Origin: Cunninghamella blakesleeana
Taxonomy: Eukaryota; Mucoromycota; Mucoromycetes; Mucorales; Cunninghamellaceae
DNA: 64,000 bases
Assembly (NCBI GenBank): GCA_017871115.1
Contig: JAFCIZ010000001.1
Span: forward strand, 2,027,501 to 2,091,500
Reading direction: 5' to 3'
Part shown: positions 1-11,426 of the stretch, piece after piece
Layout: every line of letters begins with the position of its first letter
Numbering within the stretch: the stretch's first letter is position 1
The notes under the pieces: model-generated
Told to the model about the DNA's origin: nothing
The model's database searches: none
The model's input: only the letters and a program-made list of their open reading frames with translations
Position numbers and translations under genes: made by a program

Positions 1-19
1 CATCATTAAAATAAAAACT

Positions 20-196
20 ATGGAAGTTATCACTTCAACTGTAGCAGATATTTTTTCTACTTTACCTGATGGTTACCTTCCTAGATGGTTATTATTTACA
101 TCTGCTTTAGGTATTTTTAATACTATTCAAAACTTTTGTACTGATTCTTTAACAAAACGTGTTTATGCTGGCAAACCAGAACAAGGTAAAAATAAA

Positions 197-245
<49 letters not shown>

Positions 246-810
246 GGAAAGAAATGAAGAAAAAGAAGGGAATAATTATTAATATAAACATATATATATA
301 TATATACTATAGTAACGCCTTTAAGTGCTAGATTATTTGCCACTTGGACATGGTCGGTTAGTATGATTCGTATCTATGCAGCATTTCATCTTCAACATCG
401 ATTGTAATGTGATATAACTTTATATAATATGATATAAAATATATATATAGGAAATAGTTTATTTTGTTCTTGATTATTTATATTACATTTATTTTTCATA
501 TTTTTTCTTTTTAGTATGTATGACCTTGGTATTTGGACTTATGTTATTGCTTTAACTCATTATACTGGTGAGTTATTGGTATTTAAAGGATGCAAATTTA
601 ATGGGCCTTATTTATCACCTTTATGTGTAGCAGGTAAAATAAATTAATAAATAATACTTTAGAAAAAAAAGAGAAGGGGAATAAAAGGGAATGGTAATAG
701 TAATAGTTATATTTTATTCATTATTTTTTATATTTATGTTTTACTTGCGTATAGTCACATCTTTGATTTGGTTAACTCAAGCAAGAGAGAGTTATATTAA
801 ATACTACTAG
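20..810 (+). CDS. ERG28: Ergosterol biosynthesis scaffold protein Erg28
   Basis: Four exons joined by GT-AG introns: 20-185, 313-403, 515-633 and 755-810, all in consistent phase. The product is a small membrane protein (about 143 aa) starting MEVITSTVADIF and ending ARESYIKYY. It carries the family hallmarks PRWLLFTSALGIFNTIQNF, then ATWTWSVSMIRIYAAF, then DLGIWTYVIALTHYTGELLVF, with several hydrophobic segments. Erg28 is known as an ER membrane scaffold that tethers the C-4 demethylation enzymes (Erg25, Erg26, Erg27) and Erg6 in ergosterol synthesis. Length fits the family. Intron 1 contains a long (TA)n run that makes a false reading-through ORF of TA-encoded Ile/Tyr. The identification rests on sequence pattern recognition; the exon joins are inferred. 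Confidence 0.9.
200..241. repeat. (TA)n microsatellite in ERG28 intron 1
   Basis: An uninterrupted run of about 20 TA units lies inside the first intron of ERG28. Similar (TA)n tracts recur throughout the window in introns and intergenic DNA, for example near 813-846, 4408-4442, 4684-4717, 5692-5718, 21735-21762, 23427-23456 and 52128-52161. Confidence 0.95.
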
Positions 811-811
811 A

Positions 812-849
<38 letters not shown>

Positions 850-2241
850 CACTAGATATAATTTATTTGGCAAACAATTAATGAATACGAATTACAATTA
901 TAACTTAAATAGAAATAAAAGCAATAGTGTAGTCTAATATATAATTATAATATATATAAAAATAGAAGAGAAAAAAAAAAAAAAAGTGATTTACTAGTTT
1001 AATAAAAAATAGTATCAGAGAATAAATCAATAGATTCAGCTAAAAATATTCTTTAAAATATAGTTCATTATAACATTAATACAAAAAATTAGTTAGGTCA
1101 TTATTTGTAATATATAGCAACATCTTAACAATATCAATAGAGATAGATATATAATATATAAGACTTCGATGATAATTGAATTACTATAAATACATCATCA
1201 TTTTTATTAATCATTAAATGAACAGCAGCAAACACATTAATTTGCTTATATATTTGATAAAACTATTCGTCCTGGCTTTACAGATTTTGAATGGTCATTT
1301 TTATGTTATTTTTATTATTTTACATTTATCTCAATTTTATGCTAGATTACCCTTGTCAATATTTTTTGTCAGCTCATAGGTGAAAGCAAACATACATAGA
1401 GCAACTGATAATAGTAAACTAATCAATTTATTTTCTATGGAAATGATTATATTAATCTATTAAAGTGTCAAGTTAATCGATTTATTACCTATCGATGCAA
1501 ACTAATACATTATATAAATATGAATCTTTAAAAAAACAGCCAATATTTATGATCATCTAATAAGAACTGCTATATATTATATAAAAGGTGCTTTGTTGGC
1601 TATAAGTTAAAATATCAGATCAGTTTACTTGCATGTCCTGCAGCTAAATGAGCATATAGTTTGGATATATTTAGGTTTTTAAATATATTGGCATATAATT
1701 GTGTGGTTTAAAGTTTTACTTAAATTTACAAGTCAATATGTTATACCTTGATTTATACCTAAGATCAATATATTTATGTTTTTCTTTAATTCTTTTTTTT
1801 TTTTAATCATCTTTTAATAAAATATATGAAAATCTACTCATGATTTAATTTTTTTGAGTATGAAATAATAAAAAATACTAAAAATGGAATCATTAGTTAT
1901 AAAAAATCATGCGTGCTGAATATCAAAAATAAAAAGGTAAAAAGTTTGCCTTGACTGCCATTATATGCAAAGCTCTTTAAGCTGATGTTTTTTATTATCA
2001 TTATTATTTATTTATTTATTTTGAATAAAAATAAATTTCGTTATATCATTTATTTATAAAATAGAAAAGTAAAATAGAATATTAAAATGATCATCATAAG
2101 ATCATTATGCACAGCGAAAAAAGGAAGGAGTTTTAATTTTTTTAATTTTTTATTTTTGTCTATAAATATTTTCATATTTCCTTTTCTTTCTAGTTTTTTC
2201 CTTTTTCTTTCATTTCCCTATTTTAAATAAAAACAATAATA
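811..2241. other. Intergenic AT-rich DNA, no gene recognised
   Basis: About 1.4 kb between ERG28 and the arrestin-like gene. It holds a (TA)n run at 813-846, poly(A) and poly(T) runs, and no supported reading frame on either strand. The last 80 bases before 2242 are pyrimidine-rich (TTTCCTTTTC-type blocks) and probably form the promoter/leader of the next gene. Short open stretches near 1258-1320 and 1560-1610 look vaguely protein-like but are broken by stops and have no recognisable family. Confidence 0.6.
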
Positions 2242-4087
2242 ATGTTCTTTTCTAAATCTTCACCACTTATTAATTCCTTTACTCTAAGTGTTAGTTCTTC
2301 AAGAATAGATAAAACTGTAGCTTATGGCCCTGGAAGTTGTATTAATGGTATTTACTTGTATATTATATATTTTATATTTTTAATAATATCAAAAATAAAA
2401 AAGTATACTTATTCTTTTTCTTTATAATTTTTATTATTTTTAATTTTTTTATAATACTTGCACTTATATAGGCTCTTTATCTTTGAATAATAGTCAACTA
2501 TTAGATGTTTATGAATTATCAGTCTTATTCCAATGTCAAATTAAACAAAATAATACAACTTCTACCTTTTTTAAAGTCAAAGAAATTATTTTAAATAAAA
2601 GAAAAGGTAAATAACAAATAATACGCGTCGTTTCACTTCCCCTTTCCCCCTTATTAACCTTAATCTTTTTTTTTTCTTATACATATAATTTATTAGAATA
2701 TCATGGATGTAAAGTAGAAGCTGGAAATCATTTGTATTTATTTGCTATTCAATTACCTATCAATAATTATCCACCTACCATTCTAAATGAAACATTTGCT
2801 GGAGAATATGAAATTGCATACACACTTCAAGGTTATTTAGAACATTCTTCAACGCATACAATCATTCAAACAAATAGTCATCCTATTATTTACCTTCCTT
2901 TAATAAATGTTATTCAAGATAAAACATTTAATGCTCAATCACAACAAGTTTATACACGTACCTCATCTTCTTCGTTATCCTCACCCACTTCTTCTATTGA
3001 ACTAACTGCAAAATTACTACAACCTTCTTTTTGTCCAGGTGAGAAAATAATAAATAAATAAAAATAAATAAATAAATAAAGACAAATAAATAACATAATG
3101 ATGCATAGAAACAAAATGAACTTAACCCCTCTTTCTCCCTTTTTGGTTTCACCTTTTTTTTTTTTTTAATAAGGTGAATTATGCAGCCTTCAAATCAATA
3201 CTAAAAATACAACCGATTCAAAAATAGAACAATTTTATATCACCATTATTACTCATTTACAAACAGATCATACCATTAAACAGCATATGCTTTATCATCA
3301 ACCTTTCCCAGTTGCTATCCCAAAACAAACTACCGATCATGTTACCACTTTATCCTTTTTATTACCTTATATATCTCTACCTACTTGTCATTATAATGAG
3401 AATGATGTTTGTATTATTATTAAACACGAAATGATTATTGGTTTATCACCTAATCATCATCAACAACGCCTTCTTATGCAACAAGATCAAAATCAACAAC
3501 AACAGCAACCTACTTCTCCTACTAGCCTTAAACGATTTTCTACTTCATCTTGGCTACAATCTTTTTATCCTTCTAATAATAATAATAATACAAACCCACC
3601 ATCACCTTCAGCAACAACAGCAATGTTATCGCCTCCATTATTATCTTTCCCTATTTTAATTACTACTGTACCTATTCAATCTCTTTTAAACCAAGCCAAA
3701 CGACCTTCTATTCCCGTTATTTTCGAAGAATCACCATCATCTACTGACCTTACTTCTACAGAAACAATATTATGTAAATCAACACCTTTACCAAAATTCA
3801 TTCCTACTTCTACTTCACCTTTATTAAGAAGCCATTTAATTACTGATACAGATACTGAAGAAGAAGATGACGACGTTCTTTCTGTTGATTTAAATAATCA
3901 ATATGATAAATATTCTGTTTCGCCCTCTAGTTCTATTCAATTGGATTGTATGTCAAAAAATAATAGTATTATTCATAATAATAATCAAGATAGTATTTTA
4001 TCCTTCTCTGATAATCATAAAAATGTATCTACTCATTTAATGGTACCTACAAAATCTCACTCTGGCATTTCAAACGTGGTTGAATAA
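2242..4087 (+). CDS. Alpha-arrestin-like protein
   Basis: Four exons (2242-2347, 2472-2606, 2697-3038, 3174-4087), all introns in phase 1, encode 498 aa. The N-terminal half shows the arrestin N-domain pattern: AYGPGSCINGSLSLNNSQLLDVYELSVLF (pieces around residues 30-60), a cysteine-bearing strand region, then a second sandwich beginning LLQPSFCPGELCSLQINTKN near residue 187, typical of arrestin C domains (PGE...L.I.N). The C-terminal 200 residues are low complexity: Gln and Asn runs, Ser/Pro stretches and an acidic block DTDTEEEDDD. Alpha-arrestins recruit HECT ubiquitin ligases to membrane cargo, normally through PPxY motifs; I see no PPxY here, so a Rsp5 adaptor role is not supported directly. 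Family call is from fold-level pattern, not close identity; function is inferred. Confidence 0.65.
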
Positions 4088-4164
4088 TGAAATGATTATG
4101 TATCTTAAAAAAAGTATGGACTACCATATATAAATATATATATATATAAGGTTATATTAAATAA

Positions 4165-4198
<34 letters not shown>

Positions 4199-4406
4199 GA
4201 AAGGTAATGAAAATGCATTTATATAAATAATATACTTAATTCTTTATCATAACAATGATCATCACCACTTATTTTAATTTGTTCTAACTTTAATAAACTC
4301 ATCATTACCATTTAAATGATTATGTACTCTTATTTAAATATGATAAATCGTTATTAATAGGAGGAAAGAAAAAAAAAACACTATTGTTTAAAAGAAAGTG
4401 ATTATA

Positions 4407-4445
<39 letters not shown>

Positions 4446-4680
4446 AAAATATAAAATGAATATCACTGGTTTATAAAATAATAAAAAGAATAATGCTAAT
4501 TATTTATCCCAAATTTTATGATCCATTCCATTTATTAATAATTAAGTCTTGAATAAATTTTATTATATAAAAAAATAAAATAAAATAAAAAAATAATGCA
4601 TTACGATTTATAATGATAACAACAATAATAATAATAATAACAATAACAATAATAATAATAATAATAATTATAATAATATA

Positions 4681-4720
<40 letters not shown>

Positions 4721-4744
4721 GGAATGTATTAAAAATAACACAAC
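4088..4744. other. Convergent intergenic region with simple repeats
   Basis: This gap lies between two convergent 3' ends. It contains (AAT)n near 4168-4194 and 4628-4675 and (TA)n at 4408-4442 and 4684-4717. No gene or structured element is visible; it presumably holds both 3' UTRs. Confidence 0.6.
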
Positions 4745-5679
4745 TTATTGTGGAGGTGGAGGGTAATAACCATGATTATTTGCTGGGGGAGGATAATTCA
4801 TTTGAGAAGAGGGCATACCAGGCATCTGTGAAGGTGGGGGACTATTTGGTGGGGGTAAAAAGAATCCACCAACACCAGGAGTAGCATCTTGAGATGATTG
4901 AGGAGGATAACCACCTGGTGATCCTACAGGAATAGATTGTTGTTGTTGTTGTTGACTATAAGGTGGATAATCAGAAGGTGGTGGTGGATAAGAGTTATTA
5001 TTAGGTGGTGGATAAGGGTTAGACTGAGGGGGAGGATATGGGTTTGATTGGGGTGGTGGATATGGGCTTGATTGAGGGGGAGGATATGGATTTGATTGAG
5101 GTGGAGGGTAAGCATCGGAAGGAGGAGGTGGAGGGTAAGCATCAGAGGGAGGAGGTGGAGGAGGGGGGTTACTGTAGAGAGATGAGGATGATACTGAATG
5201 AGTAGGAGGAGCAAATTGAGAAGAACCGTAATCCTTAGGTGGAGGGGTTGGGCCACCATAGTTATTATGAGGTTCAGTAGTTGGACCAGAAGTAGTAGGT
5301 GTAGGTGTTGTTAAAGAAGCAGAGGATGAAGGTTGACCATAGCCAACACCAGCTATACTATTATTAACAGGAACTGATTTTAATTCAGGTGGAGCGCCAG
5401 GTTGTGCTGCATAACCAGGTTGAGGTAATCCAAATCCTTCCTTTTTATTCAATTGAACATCTTTGACTGCCAAATTTAAGGATGCTTCAATATCGTGATA
5501 AGGTTCTATATACCATTTTTGATTTAAATTGTCACTTTCTTTGCGTTTATAAAGCAATACTTGTGCTCCACCTTTTTCACTATCGCCCTATTTTTTTAAA
5601 TTATAAAAAATAAAAAACATCATATTAATAAACATGATTTTTTATCTTTTTCTTTGCATTGCTCTCCTTTTTATTATTA

Positions 5680-5719
<40 letters not shown>

Positions 5720-5873
5720 CTATAAGTATCTATATTCATTTACCTTTATATCAAAGACCATACTAGGGTATTCTTGAGAACAAATAAACCCTTGATCAAA
5801 ACTCCACTATAAAATAAATAAAAAATACATATGATTATTTAAAATAAGTCTGACTTTATACGCGTGTATACCC

Positions 5874-5906
<33 letters not shown>

Positions 5907-6628
5907 ATTATTAACTTACATATTGTGATTGGTTTTTATCTTTTTGTTTATTTTGTACAATAACTTTATCCTTTTTAAAAGCACCTAAAAAAAAAAGAAG
6001 CAATAAAGAGGGAAAAAGTGATGATTAAAAATAAGGTTCAATAAGTGTGTGCACATGAAAAAGTGATAAATATAAATATATTACTTACTAGATCTAATAT
6101 CCACCGCTAAAAAAAATAAAGAGAAAATAAGTAATAATAGTATTATTAGTTACATAAAAATAAACACTTTATACTCATCGATATTTATATATTATTTGCA
6201 TTATATTTATCATACCATGATTAGATTTTTTATTTATTAAACGACCATTAACATAAGACCATAGCCTATTAAAAAAATAAAAATAAAAAGAATATATATA
6301 TATTAATAACCATTATACTTGTACTCATATAATATTTATATGAAGATAATATATATATATATATATATATATACTTACTGATTATCACTATCTTCAAACT
6401 TTTGTGGCCATACAATGATATTAGAGTCTTCCTGTTATTATAATTATAAAAAATAATCATGAATAATTCGGTTAATCGGTTATTTTTAGTATAAAAAGGG
6501 ATTATTTCTAAGTATAGGTAATTTAATAATAATTATAAAAGTCAACTTACTTTAGTCGAACCATCCTGAACATCTAAGGCGAAGCCATGTTTACAAGATA
6601 ATATATAAAAATACCCTTGAGGAAACAT
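4745..6628 (-). CDS. Beta-trefoil (ricin-B-lectin-like) protein with PYPPPQ-repeat tail
   Basis: Seven exons on the minus strand (6628-6551, 6431-6379, 6265-6216, 6106-6089, 5984-5920, 5806-5744, 5587-4745) give 389 aa. Residues 1 to about 125 form a beta-trefoil-like domain starting MFPQGYFYILSCKHGFALDV, with QxW-type motifs DNQLWSY, SQYWSFDQG and LNQKWYIEP and repeated V/I-D-I/V strands. The remaining ~240 residues are Pro-rich, with tandem SNPYPPPQ / SDAYPPPP units and a Gln run. There is no signal peptide, so it is probably cytosolic. The fold is the carbohydrate-binding lectin fold only; nothing resembling a toxin catalytic chain is present. The Pro-rich tail may bind WW/SH3/PEF proteins (inference). 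It is paralogous to 9924-10823, sharing an 18-nt microexon. Biological role unknown. Confidence 0.75.
6089..6106 (-). other. 18-nt microexon (exon 4 of beta-trefoil gene)
   Basis: This exon is flanked by TTTTTTAG upstream and GTAAGTAA downstream (read on the minus strand). It encodes the strand A-V-D-I-R-S, entering and leaving in phase 1. The same size, phase and protein position recur in the paralog at 10322-10339. Confidence 0.8.
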
Positions 6629-7014
6629 TTGTTATAAATGTATATATAATCAGATGTTTATAAAAAAAGTTGGAAAAAAAAAAATAAAAAGGTTTAAAAA
6701 GTCGAATTTTTTTAAAAGAAAAAAATTAACTGCTCAGCTGATTTTGGTGCTTTAGAAAAAAAGTCCGCTAATGTATTGAATTTTTTTATTAAATTTTGAA
6801 TAAGAATTAAATAATACATAATAAATAATAATAAAATAGTAAATGTATATATGTATATGTATATATAATAGCAAGAATATATACACGAAATAAATAAAAT
6901 AAAAAGAAAATTAAATAAATTATAGATAAAATATCACCATCTAAAAATATTTAAAGTGAATAATAAAAATAATATGTATAAGTATATATAAAATAAAAAT
7001 AAAAAAACACTTTT
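6629..7014. other. Intergenic spacer/promoter of the beta-trefoil gene
   Basis: This 386-base gap lies between the 3' end of the Gly-rich gene and the start of the beta-trefoil gene (both minus strand). It is AT-rich, with the block AAAAAGTCGAATTTTTTT about 70 bases before the start and an ATATGTATATGTATATA run near 6845-6867. No gene is seen. Confidence 0.5.
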
Positions 7015-9043
7015 CTAAAGAGAATACATTAATAAAATAATAACAGACAAACTTGTTGCACCATTGACTAAAAGTTTCGTGCTAGAAGATATATAAGTAG
7101 TTGTAGAACCACCATCGTTAATAGCAGTATTGATAACATCAGTATCAATAAAAGCCATACCAGACACGTGAGTATTATTGTTTAATGTGACCAAGAACAA
7201 GTTACTTTGGCGAGCATCTACACCAGCATCAAAGCCCCAAGCAAATTCATTGGGAGCATTCAATCGATTTACTTGAGCAGGATCTAATAGATTGGTCCAA
7301 GTAGAAGTGCTAACACCTTGCATATTGGTGATATTAACGGAAGTTGAGTATTCCAATCGTCCTTCTGAGAAATTACCGACGGCGGCACCATAGGTAACAT
7401 TTGTTTTGGTTTGAAGAGCAACGTCAATAGGCGTCGTAACATTAACATCCGTAACAACATTTGTAAAAGGCTTAGTGGTAATGATTTGTGCTAAAGCTGT
7501 ACGGGGGTTGGTTGCTAAACCCGAGCCAGGAGTAATGGCTGGGAATTGTTGTAATTGAATATCATATTGGACGGAATTGGGTTGTAAAGGAATGGAAGCT
7601 GTACCATTTAACTGAAGATTGGTAGATCTAAATGTCATACCAATATTAAAGATGCTTGGGTTGGGGTTGTTGTTATTAGCTGTGTTATTATAGGTCACGT
7701 TAGCAAAGGTGGTGGTTTCTAAATAAGTTTGTGATACATTGTTTGCTACTGTACGATTATTTAACACCATAGGTTGCCAATTAAGATTTTGTAAGGAGCT
7801 GATAGATAAAATCTTTTCATTTGCATCGTAAAATCCATTATTGTTGGTGTCGTCAAACTCTACGATGTGGGCCATAGTTAATCGGTAAATAAAGTCGGCA
7901 GGGGTAGCAGCATAGTCTGAGGAATCAAAATAGGCCAAATCAATTGTTGCAAATTGATCGCTTCTTGCTGTAATGTTAAAGGTGTAGTGGTAATTGCTGT
8001 TATCTTCTGGATAAGCTGTACCATTGATTAATATATTAGAGCTTCCGCTACCTTGATTAGTTATCAATGGTGCATAGTAAGCTCCTTCTCTGTCATTGTA
8101 TCGATGGTAATATGAATAATAACCCAAGTATAAGAAAGAGGGGAAAATAAAGAAGTAAGGTAAACCAGGTCTATAACTTCCAACATATCCATAGCCACCA
8201 CCGGCATAAGGCCCAGCATAAGTAGGTCTATAATTATTATATGTTCCTATTTTAATTAATTAAAAAAAAAAGAATGTTTAATTAAAAATAGTTTATTATT
8301 GCTATTCATATTTTTTTAAACGATTCTTTTTAAATATAAAAGATATATAGTTATTACCTCTTGTTGGAGAATTAGCATAAGAAGGTTTGGTTCCAAAACT
8401 ACCACGACCACCAGAATTACTTATACCTCCTCCTGCAGGACGAGATCCGGAAGGAGGTGACCCACGTCCTCCTCCTCCACCACCACCACCTCCGCTAGTA
8501 CCTCCTCCACTATAATTAATAATAAAATAAATAAATGAAAATAAAATAAAGAGTATTAGTCAAGTTATGATAACTGTATCTATTTATTTATAAACACATG
8601 TATACTATGTACATATGCATATGCATATATATATATAATAGTCATGATAATGACAATTACCCTTTGCTACCGCCTCCGCTAGAGCCTCCGCCTCCACGGC
8701 TATAAAAAATAGATAAAAGAGAAAAATGAGTAAAAAAGCGAAATAAAATAAAATCCTATTACTGTATTATTGCTTCTTCAATTTTGAGTATATAATCTAC
8801 TACTCACCCACCACCAGAACTACCCCCACCTCTGCCTCCTCCTCCTCCACCGCCTCTTCTAATGAATATAATGGTACGACAATTATAAATGATTATATAT
8901 TATTAATATAAATGATTTCTTCCCTCTATATATATAAATGATATTTCATATTGTTTAAATTACCCTCCTCCACCGCCACCCTTAGCAATGACATTTATAA
9001 TAAATAGTAAAAAGAATATAATAGTTAAGGATTTATTCTTCAT
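7015..9043 (-). CDS. Secreted Gly-rich protein with GPI-type C-terminus
   Basis: Five exons on the minus strand (9043-8964, 8858-8808, 8699-8661, 8509-8358, 8246-7015) encode 517 aa. The start was chosen because it gives a clean signal peptide, MKNKSLTIIFFLLFIINVIA. This is followed by about 80 residues of Gly-rich sequence split over four exons (RGGGGG, GGGSSGGG), then a Tyr/Gly/Pro stretch and a hydrophobic PYFFIFPSFLYLGYY segment. A ~330-residue ectodomain rich in N-glycosylation sequons (NGT, NIT, NRT, NVS, NVT) follows. The C-terminus (LLVNGATSLSVIILLMYSL) has the small-residue plus hydrophobic tail of GPI anchor signals. A wall or plasma-membrane surface protein is the natural inference; I do not recognise the ectodomain family. 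Its neighbours are the beta-trefoil genes and the glucan synthase. Confidence 0.75.
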
Positions 9044-9923
9044 ATTTTTTTTTTTTTTTTTTTTTTTAAAAAAATAATAAAATAAAGAGAAATAAAAAAA
9101 AAAAAAGTCGGATTTTATTGTCTTTTAATTTTTCCCAGTGTGGCTCATGGTATTAGTGTAACTTTTGGACTAGTGGTAAAAACTTACGCAGCAGTAGGTT
9201 CTCTCTTAGAAATTCTTTTTTTGTACAATAATAACTCTTGACATAAAAATAAAAATAAGCTTTTTTACTTGCTATATTAATGCTATTAATACGTCATGGA
9301 AACATCTACATAAATCATATCACCTTTTTTTATTTACTATAATACATCAGACAATAATAAATTATTTTTATCATTTAAAGTTAAAATAAACCGATATTTT
9401 CATATTACAAAATAACGATTCGTATACTTAGTGAATATTTACGTAGTCATCTGATAATTTCTTTCTATTTTTTCTTTTTTTTCTGTTGACTTGTATCAAA
9501 TGAAGTATAAGTATATTTATGTCAATATGTTTCTTTTTAAAAAGAACAGAAAAGTCTAAGCTTGGAAAAGGCCCAATATTTTAAAACTTGGAGGTAAATT
9601 TTTATAAGAAACCCTTCCTCAAGAAAGTCAGAATATAGTTTTTTTTTTATTTTTTATTTTGCTGTAAATCTACTTTAAAGTGTTTACCTTTTTATATTAA
9701 AAAAAAAATAACAAAAAAGACAATACATAATAAAAAACAATACTAGCCACTTTTTAGTGTAACCAAATAAAGAACTTTATGTCATTTTTTTTTAAAAAAT
9801 AGAAATTCTCAATTCTAGATTTAAAGTCGGGATTTTTTTTTTTCGCACTTTTTTTTTTCTTATCACAATACCCATAGGATATAAAATATAAATAAATAAA
9901 TATCGACACATATATACATAACA
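9044..9923. other. Divergent intergenic region
   Basis: This 880-base gap separates the start of the minus-strand Gly-rich gene from the start of the plus-strand small beta-trefoil gene, so it should carry both promoters. It contains a T run just upstream of the Gly-rich start (about 9049-9067). GTCGGATTTT near 9107 and GTCGGGATTTTT near 9826 lie about 70 and 95 bases before the two starts. A slightly GC-richer patch at 9135-9215 has no recognisable tRNA or snRNA boxes. Confidence 0.5.
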
Positions 9924-10823
9924 ATGAGTAATTTTCCTTCTGGATGGTTTTATATACAATCAAAATGTAGACATAAAATGGTCATTGATGTATCTTGGGA
10001 CTCTTTAAAAGTAAAAAAGAAATATATATAAATGTGTACACTTGCTTTATTTATTCTTAGCTATTATTCTTTTTTATAATTATTTCTACTATTATTTTTT
10101 AGCAAGCTGCCAAGATAGTGGTTTGGCCAAAAAAAACCGGAGCTGATTCCGATAATCAATTATGGATGTATGATAATGGATATATCATTAATAAAAACTC
10201 TGGATTAGGTAAACTATAAAGTATTAATAATAATAAAAAAGTTTATGTGTATTTATACATATATAATAGTTTTATTAAGCCCATTATTTTATCTATTTTT
10301 TTTTTTTTTTTTTTCAAACAGTGTTGGATGTACAAGGAGGTATATAAAATACGGTATTTATATATATTCATCTACGTATGATCAATCAACTTATATAACA
10401 TACATATATTAGGTATTTTGGAAAGTGATAAACAAATGATTCAATATAAACGAAAAATGACTGAAGATGCTCATAATCAACGTTGGTTTTATCGCGAAGA
10501 TGGTTTTATTTATCCGCAAGTCGATGCAAATTTGGTTTTGGATATTCGTGTAAGCTTTTTTACCTACCCATCCTTTTATATTTTATTTTATTTTATTTTA
10601 TTACTATTTATGCTGAAATTGCTATATTTATTAAAAATAGGGGGAGTCGTCAAAACCAGGAACTGTTGTTATATTGTATGAACGTAAGTTAAAAGATAAT
10701 CTAAACCAGTTATGGGATTTAATACCAGCAGATGATTCTTCAAGTACACATACAAATAGTTTAACTACCGAATTAGACGAAGAAGATGATTACTCTTTTA
10801 GCTCAGCTAGCTATGCTTTGTAA
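9924..10823 (+). CDS. Small beta-trefoil (ricin-B-lectin-like) protein
   Basis: Five exons (9924-10010, 10103-10208, 10322-10339, 10413-10549, 10641-10823) encode 176 aa starting MSNFPSGWFYIQSKCRHKM. Three QxW-type units are visible, DNQLWMYDNG, HNQRWFYREDG and LNQLWDLIPA, alternating with LDV/LDI strands (VLDVQGG, VLDIRGESS). This is the beta-trefoil lectin pattern as a stand-alone domain of about 145 residues, plus a short acidic, Ser-rich tail. There is no signal peptide. It is a paralog of 4745-6628 but lacks the Pro-rich tail. The first intron (after SLK / after STK) and the 18-nt microexon are conserved between the two. Ligand and role unknown; glycan binding is an inference from the fold. 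Confidence 0.75.
10322..10339 (+). other. 18-nt microexon (exon 3 of small beta-trefoil gene)
   Basis: The microexon TGTTGGATGTACAAGGAG is bounded by CAAACAG and GTATATAA. It encodes the core of V-L-D-V-Q-G, phase 1 on both sides. It matches the 18-nt microexon of the paralog at 6089-6106 in size, phase and position. Confidence 0.8.
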
Positions 10824-11072
10824 ATTATAAATAAATAAATACTCTTGTTTATGACCATTTGATCTTTGTTATTTATTTTTATTTTAAATAAAATATGATT
10901 AATTAAATATTTACAAAGCATATATATATACACTTCAAAATTCAGCCTAAAGTATCATTAATAACACTCTCACTTGGTGATTATATTTTTTTTAAAAAAA
11001 AATATAAAAATTATAAAAAAATTGAATAAATGATCTAAGAAGGTCTAAAAAAGGAAAATGGGAAAATGCATG

Positions 11073-11104
<32 letters not shown>

Positions 11105-11426
11105 GATTCATGTAAACCTAGAATATATAAAATTTAAAAAATTTTCACGAAATAAAAAGAATAATATGGTGTATGCATCTTTTAGCCAACTTGTTAAATA
11201 ATTAATATGTTTTCTTGTTTTTAAAAAATTATCAGTCCTTTTTTTTTTTAATAATAATGTTTAAAATGGATGAGATCACTTGGAGTTTACCTTGCGATTA
11301 AAAAATATTGTAAAAAAAACACACAATGATAATTTTTTTATTAAATAAATAATTAATTAAAGAATAAGTTAGAATAAAATAAATAGAATAGAATTAAAAT
11401 AAAAAAAAATTAAATACTTATAAAAT
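10824..11426. other. Convergent intergenic region
   Basis: This 600-base gap between the 3' ends of the small beta-trefoil gene and FKS is AT-rich. It has an A run near 11080-11104 and T-tract/A-tract junctions near 10987-11005. No gene or RNA is recognised. Confidence 0.6.

Noticed and set aside
149..343. Minus-strand ORF opposite ERG28
   Set aside because: It consists mostly of (TA)n-encoded Ile/Tyr repeats and is antisense to the ERG28 exon; no family resemblance.
1258..1610. Decayed gene or transposon remnant
   Set aside because: Short open stretches only; no motif, terminal repeats or family match could be made.
3438..3659. Plus-strand ORF inside the arrestin-like gene
   Set aside because: Different frame of a Gln/Asn-rich coding exon; shadow of the real gene.
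3429..3660. Prion-like or CRISPR-like repeat reading of the CAA/AAT repeats
   Set aside because: Simple trinucleotide repeats coding for Gln and Asn; no spacer structure.
4924..5259. Leu/His-rich ORF in the Pro-rich exon
   Set aside because: Alternate frame of the PYPPPQ repeat region; low-complexity shadow.
9135..9215. Possible tRNA or snRNA (contains CTAGTGGTAAAA)
   Set aside because: A-box-like string only; no B box, no acceptor pairing and no recognised snRNA motif.
9754..9963. Minus-strand ORF overlapping the small beta-trefoil start
   Set aside because: Phe/Ile/Lys-rich AT-driven frame with no conserved features.
6428..10823. Ricin-like toxin interpretation of the beta-trefoil genes
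   Set aside because: Only the lectin-type fold is present; there is no catalytic chain and no secretion signal, so a toxin call is unsupported.
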